In this document: positions 44,455 through 54,295 of the stretch, one piece after another
Layout of the letters: every line of letters begins with the position of its first letter
How positions within the stretch are numbered: the first letter of the stretch is position 1
Assembly (NCBI RefSeq): GCF_900109565.1
Contig: NZ_FNZZ01000001.1
Location: 248,001-312,000, forward strand
Direction: 5' to 3'
Length of the DNA: 64,000 bases
DNA from: Sphingomonas palmae
GTDB lineage: Bacteria > Pseudomonadota > Alphaproteobacteria > Sphingomonadales > Sphingomonadaceae
Translations under genes and position numbers: made by a program
The notes under the pieces: generated by a model
What the model saw: the letters and a program-made list of their open reading frames with translations, nothing else
Told to the model about the DNA's origin: nothing
Database searches by the model: none

Positions 44455-44987
44455 GCGACGGCCACAGCGACAGCGTGCTTCCCGCCGAACTGCTCGCCGC
44501 CGCACGCCGGGTGGTGGAGGAAAACCGCGCGGCGAAGCGCTGCGTCGCGGTAGCGGAGAGCTGCACCGGCGGGCTGGTGTCCGCCGCGCTGACCGAGATC
44601 GCGGGCTCGTCGGCCGTGTTCGAGTCGGGCTTCGTCACCTATTCCAATGAGGCGAAGATCGCGATGCTGGGGGTCAGCCGCGACGTGCTCGACACCTTTG
44701 GCGCGGTGTCGATCGCGACCGCGTGGAGCATGGCGCAGGGTGCACTCGCCAAATCAGGCGCGGACGTGGCGGTCGCGATCACCGGCGTCGCGGGGCCGGG
44801 CGGCGGCAGCGAGAAGAAGCCCGTCGGCACCGTCGTCTTCGCGCGCGCCGAGCGCGGCGGCGATCCCGCCGACGTCATCGCCGATCGCAAGTTCTTCGGC
44901 GATATCGGACGCGGGGGTGTCCGGCTTCAGGCGGCGCTGTGCGCGCTCGAACTGCTGCTGCCCGGACCTGCCGTGGAGGCCGAATAG
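44451..44987 (+). CDS. pncC: CinA-type nicotinamide-nucleotide amidase
   Basis: A 178-residue stand-alone CinA C-terminal domain. Conserved are VAVAESCTGGLVSAALTEIAGSS, FVTYSNEAKIAMLGV, GAVSIATAWSMAQGAL and AITGVAGPGGGSEKKPVGTV. Such enzymes deamidate nicotinamide mononucleotide to nicotinate mononucleotide in the pyridine-nucleotide cycle. The start overlaps the previous gene (ATGA); the 3' end overlaps the convergent COQ10-type gene by 61 bases. Confidence 0.93.
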   Translation: MSDGHSDSVLPAELLAAARRVVEENRAAKRCVAVAESCTGGLVSAALTEIAGSSAVFESGFVTYSNEAKIAMLGVSRDVLDTFGAVSIATAWSMAQGALAKSGADVAVAITGVAGPGGGSEKKPVGTVVFARAERGGDPADVIADRKFFGDIGRGGVRLQAALCALELLLPGPAVEAE

Positions 44988-45409
44988 AGCACCGCCGCGC
45001 GCGTCTCGAACGCGCCGATCATCTTGCGCAGTGCAACCGAGAACACCTGTCCCGCCAGCATCTCGAACATCCGGTTCTTGAACGCGAAATCGACCGTGAA
45101 ATCGACCAGGCAGCCGCCCTTCCCGTCGTCGCGAAAACGCCAGTCGTTGTAGAGGTATTTTAGCGGCCCATCGACGTATTCGACGTGGATCGCCTCCGGG
45201 CGCTGCTTCTTGACCCGCGACGTGAACGTCTCGCGCAGACCCTTGAAGCCGACGATCATGTCGGCGACCGTCTCGGTCTCGCTGTCCTGCCGCACACGCA
45301 TCGCCGTCACCCACGGCAGAAACTCGGGGTAGCGGCGCACGTCCGCCACCATGTCGAACATCTGCTCAGGGGTGTACGGCAGCGCGCGCGTCTCGGAATG
45401 CTTGGGCAT
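44927..45409 (-). CDS. COQ10/RatA-type START-domain protein
   Basis: A 160-residue polyketide-cyclase/START-fold protein with YTPEQMFDMVADVRRYPEFLPWV, IVGFKGLRETFTSRV, PLKYLYNDWRF and VDFAFKNRMFEMLAGQVF. It matches mitochondrial COQ10 and bacterial RatA-like proteins, which bind ubiquinone and help its function. The RatA toxin label is a family name; no antitoxin is adjacent, and alphaproteobacterial members are better read as COQ10 proteins. A Ser/Gly/Ala-rich tail of about 20 residues is encoded in the overlap with pncC. It is downstream of lipA with a one-base overlap. Confidence 0.88.
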   Translation of the reverse strand: MPKHSETRALPYTPEQMFDMVADVRRYPEFLPWVTAMRVRQDSETETVADMIVGFKGLRETFTSRVKKQRPEAIHVEYVDGPLKYLYNDWRFRDDGKGGCLVDFTVDFAFKNRMFEMLAGQVFSVALRKMIGAFETRAAVLYSASTAGPGSSSSSAHSAA

Positions 45410-46341
45410 TAGGCGCGCGCCAGCTTCGCCTCGCGCGCGGCCCGCAGCTTCGCGAAATCGTCGCCTGCGTGGTAGCTTGACCGTGTCAGCGGCGATGACG
45501 CGACGAGCAGAAATCCCTTGGCACGCGCGATCGCGGCATAAGCGTCGAACGCCTTGGGCGTGACGAAATCGGCCACCTTGGCGTGCTTGGGTGTGGGTTG
45601 CAGATACTGCCCCATCGTCAGGAAATCGATGTCGGCCGACCGCATGTCGTCCATCACCTGATGGACCTCCAGCCGCTCCTCGCCCAGACCCATCATCACG
45701 CCCGACTTGGTGAAGATCGACGGATCGTGCCGCTTCACGCTCTCCAGCAGCCTGAGCGATGCGTAGTAGCGCGCGCCGGGTCGGATCGTCGGGTACAGCC
45801 GCGGCACGGTTTCCAGATTGTGATTATACACGTCTGGCCGTGCCTCGACGATTGACTCGACTGCGGCCTGCGCCTTGTTGCGGAAGTCGGGTGTCAGGAT
45901 CTCGATCGTCGTCGACGGCGTGTTGCGACGGAGAGCCTGGATCACCTTCACGAACTGCGACGCGCCGCCATCGGGCAGATCGTCGCGATCGACCGAGGTG
46001 ATGACGATATGCTGCAACCCCATTTCGGCCGCCGCCACCGCGACATGCTCGGGCTCGAGCGGGTCAACCGCGCGCGGCATGCCGGTCTTGACGTTGCAGA
46101 AGGCGCACGCGCGCGTGCACGTGTCGCCCAGGATCATCACGGTCGCGTGCTTCTTGGTCCAGCACTCGCCGATGTTGGGGCACGCCGCCTCCTCGCACAC
46201 GGTTGCGAGGTTCAGGCGCCGCATCAGCTGCTTGGTCTCGGCGAACCCGGTCGAAGTGGGCGCCTTGACGCGGATCCAGTCGGGCTTGCGCGCACGCAGC
46301 GGCGCGGGGGTGGGAGCCAGAAGCGAGTTCGTATCGTTCAT
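45409..46341 (-). CDS. lipA: Lipoyl synthase
   Basis: A 310-residue radical-SAM enzyme inserting two sulfurs into octanoyl-protein to make lipoyl groups. The radical SAM motif is C-T-R-A-C-A-F-C, and the auxiliary cluster has [12 protein letters not shown]; the conserved C-terminal element is [11 protein letters not shown]. Length is normal. The frame is open far upstream on this strand, but that region is the antisense of the carbonic anhydrase gene. The start at 46341 (MNDTNS) has no strong ribosome-binding site. Confidence 0.97.
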   Translation of the reverse strand: MNDTNSLLAPTPAPLRARKPDWIRVKAPTSTGFAETKQLMRRLNLATVCEEAACPNIGECWTKKHATVMILGDTCTRACAFCNVKTGMPRAVDPLEPEHVAVAAAEMGLQHIVITSVDRDDLPDGGASQFVKVIQALRRNTPSTTIEILTPDFRNKAQAAVESIVEARPDVYNHNLETVPRLYPTIRPGARYYASLRLLESVKRHDPSIFTKSGVMMGLGEERLEVHQVMDDMRSADIDFLTMGQYLQPTPKHAKVADFVTPKAFDAYAAIARAKGFLLVASSPLTRSSYHAGDDFAKLRAAREAKLARA

Positions 46342-46392
46342 GCGGCGCGAGATAGCGTCGTCTGACCCCTTAAACAACGTAGGAGCTTGAGA

Positions 46393-47028
46393 ATGCCAAG
46401 GGATGTTGCCGGTCTGATCGAGGGTTACCACCGCTTCCGCAACGAGGAGTGGGCAAGCGAGAAGGCCGAGTGGGAGACGCTCGCCAAGGGGCAGAAGCCC
46501 AAGGTGCTGGTGATCGCCTGCTCGGACAGCCGCGTCGATCCGACGCAGATCTTCGACGCGCGTCCGGGCGAATTGTTCGTTATCCGCAACGTCGCCAATC
46601 TGGTGCCGCCTTTCGAGACCGGCGGCGGCTATCATGGCGTGTCGGCCGCGCTCGAGTTCGCGGTGACGCAGCTCAAGGTCGGCGAGATCCTGATCATGGG
46701 TCACGCCTCGTGCGGAGGCTGCGCGGCAGCCTTGTCGCAGGGGTTCAAGGACGCCGACAAGGGCGCGGGCGGCTTCGTCGCCGACTGGATCAGCCTGCTC
46801 GACGACGCGCGCGAGAAGGTCGTGGCCGACAAGGGCACCGGTCCCGAGGCGCAGACCGCGATGGAGTGGGAGGGCGTGCGCACCTCGATCAAGAACCTGC
46901 GCACCTTCCCCTTCGTCAAGGAGCGCGAGGACGCGGGCGATCTGAAACTGCGCGGCGCGTGGTTCGGCATCGCCGAGGGCCAGCTGCGCGTGATGCAGGA
47001 CGGCGAAGGCGCGTTCGAGCCCGCTTGA
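46393..47028 (+). CDS. Beta-class carbonic anhydrase
   Basis: A 211-residue zinc enzyme interconverting CO2 and bicarbonate. Zinc and catalytic residues are in [11 protein letters not shown] (Cys, D-R dyad) and [13 protein letters not shown] (His and Cys), with [12 protein letters not shown] between. AGGAG at 46381-46385 lies 7 bases before ATG 46393, which favours that start over the TTG at 46387. It is divergent from lipA and converges on the APC permease gene. Confidence 0.95.
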   Translation: MPRDVAGLIEGYHRFRNEEWASEKAEWETLAKGQKPKVLVIACSDSRVDPTQIFDARPGELFVIRNVANLVPPFETGGGYHGVSAALEFAVTQLKVGEILIMGHASCGGCAAALSQGFKDADKGAGGFVADWISLLDDAREKVVADKGTGPEAQTAMEWEGVRTSIKNLRTFPFVKEREDAGDLKLRGAWFGIAEGQLRVMQDGEGAFEPA

Positions 47029-47048
47029 CGTGCTTCGGTGCCGATCGC

Positions 47049-48434
47049 TCAGGCGGTCGGCACCACCGCCTGCCATTTACGCCGCCTGAGCACGAGTAGA
47101 TAGTATGCGGTGGCAATCACGATCTGAACGATGGTAGCGACGACCGCCGGTCGCCCTTCTTCCACGTCCTGCCACGTCGCGACCGTAATCAGCGCCAGCG
47201 CGATCAGCGTCACGATGGGCGCCAGCGGGTAGAGCGGCATGCGATAAGTTGCGTGGCGCGAAGCGCCCGATCGCCGCCCCATCATCGCAGCGACCGCGAT
47301 CCCGGCGTAGATCGCGATCAGCCCTGCCCCGCTCCAAACCTCCAGAAGCCGCAGCGGCAGAAAACACAGAGCCATGCCAACGCCGCCAACGATCAGCGTT
47401 CCCAGGTGGGGCGATCCCCAACGCGGATGTATTGCGGTCATCCAGCGATCGAACGGCCGCCCCCATGAGCCGTCACGCGCGGTGCCGTAGAAGAAGCGCG
47501 CACAGGCGAGCACCCAGGCAATGATCGCGTTGACGATCGCGAGCGCGACGCCGAGCGCCATCGCCTGCCCCGCACGTTCTCCCGCCATCGCGGTCACCAG
47601 ATCGCCGAACGGATTGGACGAGGCGAGCAGCATCGGCAGGTCGACTGCACCCATCAGCGCGGCGAGCAGCGGCACGCCTTCCAGCACCAGCGTGAAGACG
47701 AGTGCGAGCATGATCGAGCGCGCGATCCGCCGCGGCGCCTCATGCATCTCCTCGCCGAAATACACCGCCGCGCCGTAGCCGTTAAATGCGAAGATCGCGA
47801 TCGAGGCCGCCACGCCGATCGATGTCAGCGACGCGGGCGCGAGCCCCTGTCCCATCGCCATCACCGGATGAGTGAGGAAATTGAGCGGGTTGCGCTGCAC
47901 GTCGATAAGACCGAACGCCGTCACCGCGAGCAAGGCCATTACCTCGATCAACAGGAAAAGCCCGGTAACGAGCGCGTTGACGCGGATGTTGAGCAATCCG
48001 ATCAGCGTGCACGCCCCAACGACCGCGATCGCAGTCGGCACCTGCGGCAGCGATGGGATGACACCGACCAGCACTTCGCGGATGCCCAGCCCTGCGACTG
48101 GCAGGAAGATCAGGTTATTGAACACGTTAATGCCGAGCATCACGAACCCGGCCATCGGCCCCAGCGTATGCGCGACCATGACATATTCGCCGCCGGCGAC
48201 CGGCCAGGCGGACGACAGCTCGGCGTAGATATAGGCGGTGGCAACGCATACTAGGCCCGCGATGATCGTCGCCCAGATCGCGCCGGTACCCGCGACCTGC
48301 AACATGCCCGGCACGATCACGAACACCGACGATGCCGGCGTCGTCACCGACAGCGTCAGGAACAGCACCCCCGCCACGCCCAGGCTACGCGCGAGCGGCA
48401 CCGGCGCCGCCGATGAAAGCTGTTCCTCTGGCAT
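47049..48434 (-). CDS. APC-superfamily amino-acid permease
   Basis: A 461-residue inner-membrane transporter with about 12 hydrophobic helices. The first segment [22 protein letters not shown] and [21 protein letters not shown] (helix 3) are typical of APC permeases, as is the [23 protein letters not shown] segment at helix 6-7 with the acidic pair. The substrate is probably an amino acid or polyamine but cannot be set from sequence. It has no operon partner: aspS ends 77 bases upstream on the same strand. Confidence 0.9.
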   Translation of the reverse strand: MPEEQLSSAAPVPLARSLGVAGVLFLTLSVTTPASSVFVIVPGMLQVAGTGAIWATIIAGLVCVATAYIYAELSSAWPVAGGEYVMVAHTLGPMAGFVMLGINVFNNLIFLPVAGLGIREVLVGVIPSLPQVPTAIAVVGACTLIGLLNIRVNALVTGLFLLIEVMALLAVTAFGLIDVQRNPLNFLTHPVMAMGQGLAPASLTSIGVAASIAIFAFNGYGAAVYFGEEMHEAPRRIARSIMLALVFTLVLEGVPLLAALMGAVDLPMLLASSNPFGDLVTAMAGERAGQAMALGVALAIVNAIIAWVLACARFFYGTARDGSWGRPFDRWMTAIHPRWGSPHLGTLIVGGVGMALCFLPLRLLEVWSGAGLIAIYAGIAVAAMMGRRSGASRHATYRMPLYPLAPIVTLIALALITVATWQDVEEGRPAVVATIVQIVIATAYYLLVLRRRKWQAVVPTA

Positions 48435-48511
48435 CGTCCCCCGCCTTAATGGCGCGGGCTTCTTGCATGGTTAACGAGGGGGTGCCAGCCCCTCGATGCC
48501 CTCAGCGTCGA

Positions 48512-50338
48512 TCAGCCAGCGCGCTTGCTGACCGCGGCGTCGACGTCCGCCTTGGGCCCGTCGACCGTCACGCGCAGGTTCAGCTCGCGCAGCTGCTTGG
48601 GCGTCGCGTAGTTGGGCGCACCCATCATCAGGTCCTCCGCCTTCTGGGTCATCGGAAAGACGATGACTTCGCGAATGTTCGGCTCGTCCGCCAGCAACAT
48701 GACAATGCGGTCGATGCCGGGTGCGGATCCGCCGTGCGGCGGCGCGCCGTACTTGAACGCGTTGATCATGCCCGCGAAATTCGTGTCGACGTCAGCCTGG
48801 CTGTAGCCCGCGATTTCAAACGCTTTGTACATGATGTCGGGGCGATGGTTGCGGATCGCGCCGGACGACAGCTCCACGCCGTTGCAGACGATGTCGTACT
48901 GGTAAGCGAGGATGTCGAGCGGGTCCTTCGTCTCAAGCGCCTCCATCTCGCCCTGCGGCATCGAGAACGGGTTGTGGCTGAAATCGACCTTCTTGTTGTC
49001 CTCGTCGTACTCGAACATCGGAAAGTCGACGATCCAGCAGAACTCGAACCGGTTCTGGTCAATCAGCCCGAGCTGATCGGCGACGCGCGTGCGCGCCAGC
49101 CCGGCGAGTTTTGCTGCCTGCGCTTCCTTGCCCGCGGCGAAGAACAGGCCGTCGTTCGGCCCGAGCCCGAGCGCGTCGGCCATCGCCGACATCTTGTCCT
49201 CGCCGTGGTTCTTGGCGATCGGCCCGCCCCACTCGCCGTTCTTGCGCGTGGCGTAGCCGAGTCCGGCGAAACCCTCGCCCTGCGCCCAGGCGTTCATGTC
49301 GTCGAAGAACTTGCGGCTCTTCTCGTGCGTACCCGGTGCCGGGATCGCGCGCACCACGTCGCCCGCCTCGACGATCGAGGCGAAGCGGCCGAAGCCCGAT
49401 CCGACGAACTGCTCGGACACGTCGGAGATGATCAGCGGGTTGCGCAAGTCGGGCTTGTCGTTGCCGTATTTCAGCATCGATTCGCGGTATGGGATACGCT
49501 TGAACGGCAGCGCGGAGATGGTCCGCCCCTTGCCCTGCCAGTCGGCGAATTCCTCGAACACGCCGTGCAGCACAGGCTCAATCGCGGCGAAGACGTCGTC
49601 CTGCGTGACGTAGCTCATCTCGAAATCGAGCTGGTAGAATTCACCCGGGCTGCGGTCGGCCCGCGCGTCCTCGTCGCGGAAGCACGGCGCGATCTGGAAA
49701 TAGCGGTCGAAGCCCGCGACCATCAGCAGCTGCTTGAACATCTGCGGCGCCTGCGGCAGCGCGTAGAACTTGCCCGGGTGAACGCGGCTGGGGACGAGAT
49801 AGTCGCGCGCGCCCTCTGGGCTCGATGCGGTCAGGATCGGCGTCTGGAACTCGGTGAAGCCCTGATCGACCATGCGGCGGCGGATCGACGCGATCACGCT
49901 CGAGCGCAGCATAATATTGGCATGCAGCTTCTCGCGGCGCAAATCGAGGAAGCGGTTCCGCAGCCGGATCTCCTCCGGGTATTCCGCGTCGCCGAACACG
50001 GGCATCGGCAGCTCGGCGGCGTGGCTCTGCACGGTCGCGGCGCGGGCGTAGACCTCGATCTCGCCGGTCGCGAGGTTCGGGTTCACCGTTGCTTCCGAAC
50101 GGCGCTTCACATTGCCGTCGATCGTCACGACCGACTCGACGCGCAATCCGTCGAGCAGCGACAGCACCGGACTGTCGGTATCCGCGACGATCTGCGTGAT
50201 GCCGTAATGGTCGCGCAGGTCGACGAACAGCACGCCGCCGTGGTCGCGCTTGCGATGCACCCAGCCCGACAGGCGAACGGTTTCGCCGTCGTTCTCGGCG
50301 GTCAGTTGGGCGCAGGTGTGCGAGCGATAGGCGTGCAT
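48512..50338 (-). CDS. aspS: Aspartate--tRNA ligase
   Basis: A 608-residue class II synthetase of the long bacterial type. The N-terminal OB domain has [25 protein letters not shown]; motif 2 is [24 protein letters not shown]; the bacterial GAD insertion domain occupies about 300-430; motif 3 lies in [17 protein letters not shown]. Whether it is discriminating or also charges tRNA-Asn cannot be decided here. AAGAGAAA precedes ATG. It is divergent from rnd. Confidence 0.98.
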   Translation of the reverse strand: MHAYRSHTCAQLTAENDGETVRLSGWVHRKRDHGGVLFVDLRDHYGITQIVADTDSPVLSLLDGLRVESVVTIDGNVKRRSEATVNPNLATGEIEVYARAATVQSHAAELPMPVFGDAEYPEEIRLRNRFLDLRREKLHANIMLRSSVIASIRRRMVDQGFTEFQTPILTASSPEGARDYLVPSRVHPGKFYALPQAPQMFKQLLMVAGFDRYFQIAPCFRDEDARADRSPGEFYQLDFEMSYVTQDDVFAAIEPVLHGVFEEFADWQGKGRTISALPFKRIPYRESMLKYGNDKPDLRNPLIISDVSEQFVGSGFGRFASIVEAGDVVRAIPAPGTHEKSRKFFDDMNAWAQGEGFAGLGYATRKNGEWGGPIAKNHGEDKMSAMADALGLGPNDGLFFAAGKEAQAAKLAGLARTRVADQLGLIDQNRFEFCWIVDFPMFEYDEDNKKVDFSHNPFSMPQGEMEALETKDPLDILAYQYDIVCNGVELSSGAIRNHRPDIMYKAFEIAGYSQADVDTNFAGMINAFKYGAPPHGGSAPGIDRIVMLLADEPNIREVIVFPMTQKAEDLMMGAPNYATPKQLRELNLRVTVDGPKADVDAAVSKRAG

Positions 50339-50357
50339 GCTGTTTCTCTTAAATCAT

Positions 50358-50378
50358 GCTCCGGCATCGGACCGGAGC
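50358..50378. promoter_or_regulatory. Hairpin in aspS-rnd divergent region
   Basis: A perfect 7-base stem GCTCCGG/CCGGAGC (50358-50364 with 50372-50378) and a 7-base loop, 20 bases upstream of the aspS start. It would lie in the aspS leader. No T-box or other known riboregulator is recognisable. Confidence 0.3.
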
Positions 50379-50449
50379 CTGTTGCGGCTGCTTAACCCAC
50401 CGGAGGTGGATCACCGAAGACCCGCGCGCCCTCCCCTTCCAACCACGCT

Positions 50450-50478
50450 TTGTCAAGCGCGCGGGCGCCCGCTATGAC
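50450..50478 (+). promoter_or_regulatory. Putative rnd promoter
   Basis: TTGTCA (50450-50455), 17 bases, then TATGAC (50473-50478), ten bases before the rnd ATG at 50488. The mRNA would have only a few leader bases. No ribosome-binding site is visible, which is consistent with leaderless translation. Confidence 0.5.
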
Positions 50479-50487
50479 CCGCGTCAT

Positions 50488-51663
50488 ATGCACGTTCATC
50501 CCCTGATTACCGACAGCGCGACGCTCGCCAACCTGTGCGCCCGCCTCGCCGATGCGCCCTTCGTGACCGTCGACACCGAGTTCATGCGCGAGAGCACCTA
50601 CTACCCCGAGCTCTGCCTGATCCAGATCGCGGACACCGAGGAAGCCGCGGCGATCGATCCCAAGGCGCCCGGCCTCGACATGACTCCATTGCTCGAGCTG
50701 CTGACCGAGAACGAGGATGTGCTCAAGGTCTTCCACGCCGGTGGGCAGGATATAGAGATCATCTACAATCTGACTGGCCGCACCCCGCACCCCCTGTTCG
50801 ACACACAGGTGGCGGCGATGGCGCTGGGTCAGGGCGAGCAGATCGGTTACTCGAACCTCGTCGACAGCTGGCTGGGTATCCAGGTCGACAAGGGCGCACG
50901 CTTCACCGATTGGTCCAGGCGGCCGCTCGATGATCGTCAGGTCGATTACGCGATCGGCGACGTGACGCATCTCTCACGTATCTTCCCGAAGATGCTGGAA
51001 CGATTGAAGAAGACCGGGCGCGGCGCGTGGCTAGACCAGGAAATGGAGCGGCTCGCCGATCCGGCGAACTACGCCAACGATCCCGACCTCGCGTGGAAGC
51101 GCGTTCGCGTCGCCAGCCGCAAGGCCGACGTGCTCGGGCGATTGAAGGCGATCGCGCGCTGGCGCGAGCTGGAGGCGCAGGGCAAGGACCTGCCGCGCGG
51201 CCGCATCGTCAAGGACGAGACGCTCGGCGATCTCGCCGGCCATCCGCCGCGCCGCCAAGCCGACCTCGCCAAGGTCCGTGGCCTGTCGCAGACCTGGGCC
51301 TCGAACGAGATCGGCGCGCGGCTGATGGCGGCGATCGAGCACGCCCGCCCGCTTCCGGCCGACGAGATGCCCGCGCGCGACGACCGCAAGCCGGGGCTCG
51401 GCAAGGACGGCGCGCTCGTCGCCGACCTCTTGAAGCTGCTGCTCAAGATCCGCGCGCGCGACATCGACGTGGCCCCGCGGCTGCTCGCGCGCTCGGACGA
51501 CCTCGAAGCACTCGCGGCCGGCGCGCGCAGCGGTTTGTCGATCCTTGAGGGCTGGCGCTTCGACCAGTTCGGTCGCGACGCGCTCGACCTGGTCGAGGGG
51601 CGGATGGCCTTCGCGGTCACCGGCGGCCGGTTGAAGATGACCCGCGCGGAGGCAGCGGAATGA
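50488..51663 (+). CDS. rnd: Ribonuclease D
   Basis: A 391-residue 3'-5' exoribonuclease for tRNA maturation. The DEDDy catalytic residues are in FVTVDTEFMRE (D-x-E), VFHAGGQDIE (D) and VDYAIGDVTHL (Y-x3-D). An HRDC helical domain follows (about 210-290, with RWRELEAQGKDLPRGRIVKDE), then a shorter second helical domain. ATG at 50488 immediately precedes the first beta strand; an open frame upstream has no support. The stop overlaps the I78-lipoprotein start. Confidence 0.95.
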   Translation: MHVHPLITDSATLANLCARLADAPFVTVDTEFMRESTYYPELCLIQIADTEEAAAIDPKAPGLDMTPLLELLTENEDVLKVFHAGGQDIEIIYNLTGRTPHPLFDTQVAAMALGQGEQIGYSNLVDSWLGIQVDKGARFTDWSRRPLDDRQVDYAIGDVTHLSRIFPKMLERLKKTGRGAWLDQEMERLADPANYANDPDLAWKRVRVASRKADVLGRLKAIARWRELEAQGKDLPRGRIVKDETLGDLAGHPPRRQADLAKVRGLSQTWASNEIGARLMAAIEHARPLPADEMPARDDRKPGLGKDGALVADLLKLLLKIRARDIDVAPRLLARSDDLEALAAGARSGLSILEGWRFDQFGRDALDLVEGRMAFAVTGGRLKMTRAEAAE

Positions 51664-51944
51664 TGCGCGTCGCTCTGTTGATCGCGGCAGCGACGGTGGC
51701 GGCGTGTGCGCCCAAGAACGCAGAGGTCGCCGCCTCCTCTGTCGTCCCGTGCAATGCCGAGCCGGTGCAACGCTTTCTCGGGCAGCCTGCCGATACCGCA
51801 CAGGCCGAGGCGCAGCGGCTGAGCGGCGCGCGAAGCGTCCGCCGCTATGCGACCGGCGACATGCTGACGATGGACTATCGCGCCGATCGCCTGAACATCG
51901 AGACCGACGCTGCCGGCCAAATCGTGAAGCTCACCTGCGGATAG
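51660..51944 (+). CDS. I78-type peptidase inhibitor lipoprotein
   Basis: A 94-residue protein. The N-terminus is a lipoprotein signal (LLIAAATVAAC, lipobox Cys near residue 16). The mature domain starts with CNAEPVQRFLGQPAD and ends with TMDYRADRLNIETDAAGQIVKLTCG, the typical I78 serine-protease-inhibitor pattern with one disulfide. It likely protects the envelope from proteases. GGAGG lies 7 bases before ATG 51660; the start overlaps the rnd stop. Confidence 0.82.
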   Translation: MMRVALLIAAATVAACAPKNAEVAASSVVPCNAEPVQRFLGQPADTAQAEAQRLSGARSVRRYATGDMLTMDYRADRLNIETDAAGQIVKLTCG

Positions 51945-51975
51945 ACCCCGCACGCTGACACCCTCGCGTTACCGG

Positions 51976-53106
51976 GTGAGGAGTATCGCCGTCTTTCACC
52001 TGTTCTTCTCGATACCCAGCCTCATCGTCATCGCGCGCTGGCTGATCCCTCTGTCGCTCCCCTTGGGTTGGAAGCTGGCCGGTGCATTGCTGCTGCTGGT
52101 GGCGTCGCAATATCATCTCTGGAGCAGGCTCTCTTCGGGGTCAGTGTTCGCGCCCGAGTTTCCGCGCCCCGTCGTGCTGCTGTTCAACTGGGCGTTCGGC
52201 GCGATCCTGCTGCTGGCGGTCCTCCAGATCGCACTCGACGTGGGTGGCGTGGTCGGCTGGTTGTTGACACGCGGCACTTGGCATATGCCGGATGCGGCGC
52301 GCTACGCAGCCGCCGTGCTTGCGGTGGTGCTGGCCGCGATCGGAGTCGCGAACGCGTCCCGTTTGCCGCCGGTGAAGGATGTCGCGGTCGCGATCCCGAA
52401 CCTGCCGCCGGCGTTCGAGGGCTACCGCCTGCTGCAACTCACCGACTTGCACCTCAGCCGGCTCTTCACCGCGCGCTGGGCGAGCGCCGTCGTCGCGCGC
52501 GCCAACGCGTCGGGCGTCGACGCGATCGTTGTGACGGGCGACTTCATCGACGGCTCGGTCGCGATGCGTCACGCCGACGTTGCTCCACTCGCCGATCTGC
52601 GCGCACCGGACGGCGTCTGGGCCGTTCCGGGCAATCACGAATACTTCTTCGATTACGCCGACTGGATGCATCACCTGACTAGCCTGGGCATTCGCATGCT
52701 ACCGAATGCGCATACGCTGCTGCGGCGCGAGGGCGCCACGCTGGTGATCGCGGGCGTGACCGATGCCTCGGCACGCGGCGCGGGACAGGCAGGTCCCGAC
52801 CTCGCCGCCGCGCTGACGGGCGCGCCACCCGCGGCGCCGATCATCCTGCTCGACCATCAGCCGCGGAACGCACGTGCGGCGGCAGCCGCGGGCGTGGCGC
52901 TGCAATTATCGGGGCACACCCACGGCGGGATGATCGCCGGCATGGCGAAGCTGCTCGAACCCGCCAATGCTGGCTTCGTTTCGGGTGCCTATCGCATCGG
53001 TGATATGACACTCTACGTCAGCAACGGCACCGGCCTGTGGCCCGGCTTCGCGCTTCGCCTCGGACGACCGTCGGAAATGACCCGCTTCACGCTCTACCGC
53101 GCGTGA
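51976..53106 (+). CDS. Membrane-anchored metallophosphoesterase
   Basis: A 376-residue protein with four N-terminal membrane helices (to about residue 130) followed by a calcineurin-like phosphoesterase domain. Metal-ligand motifs are LTDLHLSRL (D-x-H), VVTGDFIDG (GD), VPGNHEYF (GNHE), LDHQP (H) and LSGHTHGGM (GHTH). The layout is that of YkuE/YaeI-type enzymes, which can act on UDP-diacylglucosamine-like lipids or pyrophosphates; substrate unknown. The GTG start at 51976 has a poor ribosome-binding site. The gene is followed 30 bases later by the DHH phosphoesterase gene. Confidence 0.88.
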   Translation: MRSIAVFHLFFSIPSLIVIARWLIPLSLPLGWKLAGALLLLVASQYHLWSRLSSGSVFAPEFPRPVVLLFNWAFGAILLLAVLQIALDVGGVVGWLLTRGTWHMPDAARYAAAVLAVVLAAIGVANASRLPPVKDVAVAIPNLPPAFEGYRLLQLTDLHLSRLFTARWASAVVARANASGVDAIVVTGDFIDGSVAMRHADVAPLADLRAPDGVWAVPGNHEYFFDYADWMHHLTSLGIRMLPNAHTLLRREGATLVIAGVTDASARGAGQAGPDLAAALTGAPPAAPIILLDHQPRNARAAAAAGVALQLSGHTHGGMIAGMAKLLEPANAGFVSGAYRIGDMTLYVSNGTGLWPGFALRLGRPSEMTRFTLYRA

Positions 53107-53136
53107 ACCTCCGCTGCCGCTGGCGGTTCTGCCGCC

Positions 53137-54207
53137 ATGATCGGTTCACTGACCAACGATGATCCTCGCGCCGACGCGCGCGCCGGCATGACCCGCTTCC
53201 TCGACGACGTACCAGAGGGACGGATCATCGTCGCCGGTCACTTCGACGCCGACGGTCTGGCAGCGGTGGCGATCCTCCTGCGCGCGCTGCAAGCCGGTGG
53301 GCGCAATGCCGAGGCGGCGATCGTCGGCAAGGGCGAGACGCCGTGGGATAACTCTTTCGCCGATCGACTGCGCGCTATGTCCCCCGTGGGCCTGATCGTC
53401 ACCGATCTCGGCACCCGCGGCAACCCCGTTCTTCCGGGCGTGCCGACACTGACGATCGACCATCACCGGCCGACCGGCACGCCGCCCGATGGCGTGACGC
53501 TGAGCGGTCACGAACTCGATCCCGAACCCACCAGCGCGCTGATCGCGTGGTGGGCCGCCGCCGCCATCGGCGACCAGAGCGATCTGCAATGGCTCGCCGC
53601 ACTCGGCCTGATCGGCGACATGGCACCCGAGCATGCCTTTCCCGAGCTCGCCGAAGCGCAGCAGCGCTGGGGCAAGACCGCGCTTCGCGACGCGACCTCG
53701 CTCGTCAACGCACCCAGACGGACCGCTGCGGCCGATGCCTCGCCCGCGCTGCGCCTGCTGCTGGAGGCGGACGGGCCCAAGGTCATCACCAAGGGCGACA
53801 GCGCCGATGCGGCCGCGCTGGTCGCGGCGAAGGCAGAGGTGCGCGCGGAGGTCGAGGCCGCCCGCCGGGTTCCTCCACGCGTGAACGGCGAGGTCGCGCT
53901 GATCCTCTTCTCCTCGCCGTGCCAGGTCCACCCGCTGATCGCGCAGCAATGGCGCGGGCGTTTAAAGGACAAGGTCGTCATCGCTGCTAACAGCGGCTAC
54001 CGCCCGGGCTGGGTCCATTTCGCCGCCCGCTCGGCGAGCGGTTGCGATCTGCTCGCCTTCCTCGCCGAGCACCGGCCCGATGGCGCCGACGGTCGCTTCG
54101 GTAACGGTCACGCGCAGGCGACCGGGGGCGCCTTGCCGATCGAACAATGGAACGCGTTCGTGAGCGGACTGGGCTTCGACGAAGCGACGCTGCCGCGCGC
54201 CGGTTGA
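53137..54207 (+). CDS. DHH-family phosphoesterase (RecJ-like)
   Basis: A 356-residue DHH/DHHA1 protein. Motifs are GHFDADGLAAVAILLRAL (D-x-D), VTDLG, TIDHHRP (DHH) and the C-terminal DHHA1 signature FGNGHAQATGGAL. This is the layout of RecJ-like exonucleases and nano-RNases/c-di-AMP phosphodiesterases. The protein is shorter than RecJ and has no OB domain, so a small-nucleotide substrate is possible but not certain. It is a single gene after the metallophosphoesterase. Confidence 0.85.
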   Translation: MIGSLTNDDPRADARAGMTRFLDDVPEGRIIVAGHFDADGLAAVAILLRALQAGGRNAEAAIVGKGETPWDNSFADRLRAMSPVGLIVTDLGTRGNPVLPGVPTLTIDHHRPTGTPPDGVTLSGHELDPEPTSALIAWWAAAAIGDQSDLQWLAALGLIGDMAPEHAFPELAEAQQRWGKTALRDATSLVNAPRRTAAADASPALRLLLEADGPKVITKGDSADAAALVAAKAEVRAEVEAARRVPPRVNGEVALILFSSPCQVHPLIAQQWRGRLKDKVVIAANSGYRPGWVHFAARSASGCDLLAFLAEHRPDGADGRFGNGHAQATGGALPIEQWNAFVSGLGFDEATLPRAG

Positions 54208-54242
54208 TCGCCAAACTACGACCATCACGCCGTCCCCCGTCA

Positions 54243-54271
54243 TTGCCGCGTCATCGTCGCTCGACTATTCT
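54243..54271 (+). promoter_or_regulatory. Putative paoABC promoter
   Basis: TTGCCG (54243-54248), 17 bases, then TATTCT (54266-54271), followed by a leader of about 20 bases with ribosome-binding site GGAGAAGC before the ATG at 54296. The -10 is the best match to consensus of those seen in the window. Confidence 0.5.
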
Positions 54272-54295
54272 GGCCGCCATCATCGGAGAAGCTTC

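Noticed and set aside
44927..45409. RatA-type toxin of a toxin-antitoxin system
   Set aside because: Sequence and context fit a COQ10/START ubiquinone-binding protein; no antitoxin gene is adjacent.
48332..50395. A 687-codon open frame on the plus strand
   Set aside because: It is the antisense of aspS, whose motifs are unmistakable; long antisense frames are expected in GC-rich genes.
50452..50457. TTGACA on the minus strand as -35 of an aspS promoter
   Set aside because: No -10-like hexamer at 16-18 bases; the bases are better explained as part of the rnd -35 on the other strand.
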